64,000 nucleotides of DNA. It comes from Nostoc sp. MS1. Its GTDB lineage: Bacteria; Cyanobacteriota; Cyanobacteriia; Cyanobacteriales; Nostocaceae. Shown here piece by piece: positions 63,156 to 64,000 of the stretch. Every line of letters begins with the position of its first letter. The first letter of the stretch is position 1. The notes under the pieces are model-generated. The model was not told the origin of the DNA and did not search any database. It was given only the letters and a program-made list of their open reading frames with translations. Location: positions 5,391,501-5,455,500 of the forward strand of contig NZ_AP023441.1 of NCBI RefSeq assembly GCF_019976755.1. The letters are read 5' to 3'. Made by a program: the position numbers and the translations under genes.

Positions 63156-64000
63156 GTCGTGGAGAAAATTTATAAGTATGTAACAAAGAATTAAGCAGAA
63201 GAATAAGAGTTAAATTTTACACGTTGCGTACTGTAGTTTCCCTTTTCTCCTCTATTTTGAACTCCATCAATGACAGCATAGGCAAGGTCTAATTCATCCT
63301 CAAAACTTTGAGAAGCTAGTTCATTTTTTTTCAGGTGTTGCCACTCCAATTCAATTGGATTCATCTCTGAGCAATATTTAGGTAAAAAGAAGATGTACAA
63401 ACCCATCTCTTCCCACTTTGTCCATAATTGCTGAACTTCTTTGCACCGATGTATCGGGCCGTTGTCCTGAACGATGACTCTGATACGACCTGCTTTTTGG
63501 GCTTCAAGTGCTTCAAGCTCCATCATTTGAATATAGGATTTGCGTGAAACGCCACCAATCACTAGACCGTACACAAAACTAATTAGGGGTTGAAGAAACC
63601 CAATAATACTTAACCTTCGACCCCGACGCTTACTCTGCTCCAGGCGTTTTTGCTGACCTCGGAAGTAGTAACTGTAACTGGGTTCACTCCAGGCACAAAA
63701 CCCTGATTCATCCATATACTTTAAATCGATTTCTCCAGCAGCAGCAGATAATTCCAACATCTCTAAGTCTGCCTGTTTGATTTGCTGCAATACTTTGTCT
63801 TGCTTTCCTTTGTGGCTTTTTCTAGTTCGCTTCCAAATGACCCCCTTTTTTTGAGTACCTGCCTTAACCAGTCAGGACTCAATTTCACGGAGCGTTCTTG
63901 CTCTAATTTTTGGGCTAATTGAACACTATTATATGTACGTGGTTCTTGCTCCAAGCATTTTTCTAAGAACGCCATGTCAGCTTCTGCCCACCTTGATTTT
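63156..64000. mobile_element. IS630-type element (partial, continues right)
   Basis: The transposase runs from the right window edge to 63191 on the minus strand. Its outer end probably lies between 63143 and 63160, where the CARDB frame stops matching its own repeat; the AT-rich TA target needed by IS630 elements is available. The other end is outside, so the inverted repeats cannot be checked. Confidence 0.8.
63191..64000 (-). CDS. IS630-type transposase, needs -1 frameshift (5'-partial)
   Basis: Two overlapping frames encode one protein. The upstream frame (from the right edge to 63763) has KSRWAEADMAFLEKCLEQEPRTYNSVQLAQ, and the downstream frame (63191 onward) holds the DDE core: YMDESGF, IVQDNGPIH and YCSEMNPIELEW. 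They meet at an A7G5 run (complement of 63841-63852). A -1 slip at A AAA AAG gives LKKKGVIWKRTR..., with no gap in the protein. Programmed frameshifting is a known device in IS630 elements. The start codon is outside the window. Confidence 0.85.

Overview
The window reads as chromosome of a filamentous, heterocyst-forming-type cyanobacterium (Nostoc/Anabaena group). Direct signs are the dense GCGATCGC (HIP1) octamers, the heptameric short tandem repeats of the CAGTCAA/CTGTCAA type between genes, dispersed palindromes typical of Nostocaceae, and the gene content: ferredoxin-sulfite reductase, a cyanobacterial long-form ThiE, a DUF1517 protein, a PEP-CTERM protein, a VTE6-like DUF92 protein, a Ser/Thr kinase fused to an FGE-sulfatase domain and a GAF/PAS histidine kinase. 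I could not assign a species without a search.

Layout. 1-17.9 kb is one giant open frame, cut by the left window edge: cadherin-like and putative-Ig repeats, about twenty PPC-like domains (some in almost identical 600-bp tandem copies), a vWA domain lodged inside an SdrD_B-like module, more Ig repeats, a long RHS/YD-repeat shell and a variable C-terminus carrying a D...ExK signature of PD-(D/E)XK nucleases. It looks like a polymorphic toxin or giant surface protein; an AT-rich orphan gene just downstream (18.3-19.0 kb) is the obvious immunity candidate. 19-22 kb is a decayed accessory zone: a PEP-CTERM protein, fragments of two transposases, a 186-bp MITE-like insertion with a 9-bp target duplication inside one of them, a truncated DUF4383 gene and a stress-protein gene with an in-frame stop. 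22-31 kb holds a glycosyltransferase, a large hybrid sensor kinase whose GAF domain has the two-cysteine pattern of DXCF cyanobacteriochromes, an orphan PotC-type permease, the kinase-FGE fusion and a YaeR-like VOC protein. 31.2-32.2 kb is an intact IS982-type element.

32-44.6 kb is mostly housekeeping: DUF1517 protein, glycosyltransferase, thiS/thiE, a beta-helix/SPOR exported protein with a TTG start, an intron-type PD-(D/E)XK endonuclease directly downstream of an uninterrupted tRNA-Arg(UCU), two conserved cyanobacterial genes, a helix-turn-helix protein with 23-residue repeats and an ADP-ribosylglycohydrolase. 44.8-46.1 kb is an intact IS4-like element (24-bp inverted repeats, 11-bp target duplication).

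46-64 kb: a small outer-membrane-like protein, ferredoxin-sulfite reductase carrying a C-terminal ribbon-helix-helix-like tail, LytR-CpsA-Psr protein, UppP, a secreted esterase, RsmE, a TPR protein, a Pro/Ala-rich protein, a lipase-like hydrolase overlapping a VOC gene tail to tail, the DUF92 protein, and a type-I-secretion-like pair (parvulin isomerase overlapping an ABC exporter with cNMP-binding and degenerate C39 domains). Downstream of the exporter a CARDB-repeat protein is cut short next to an IS630-type element that runs off the right edge and appears to need -1 frameshifting.

The strongest leads for something undescribed are the giant RHS protein with its nuclease-like tail and candidate immunity gene, the sulfite reductase-RHH fusion, the candidate photoreceptor kinase, and the nested mobile-element wreck at 20.1-21.0 kb, where removing the MITE and one target copy exactly restores a reading frame.
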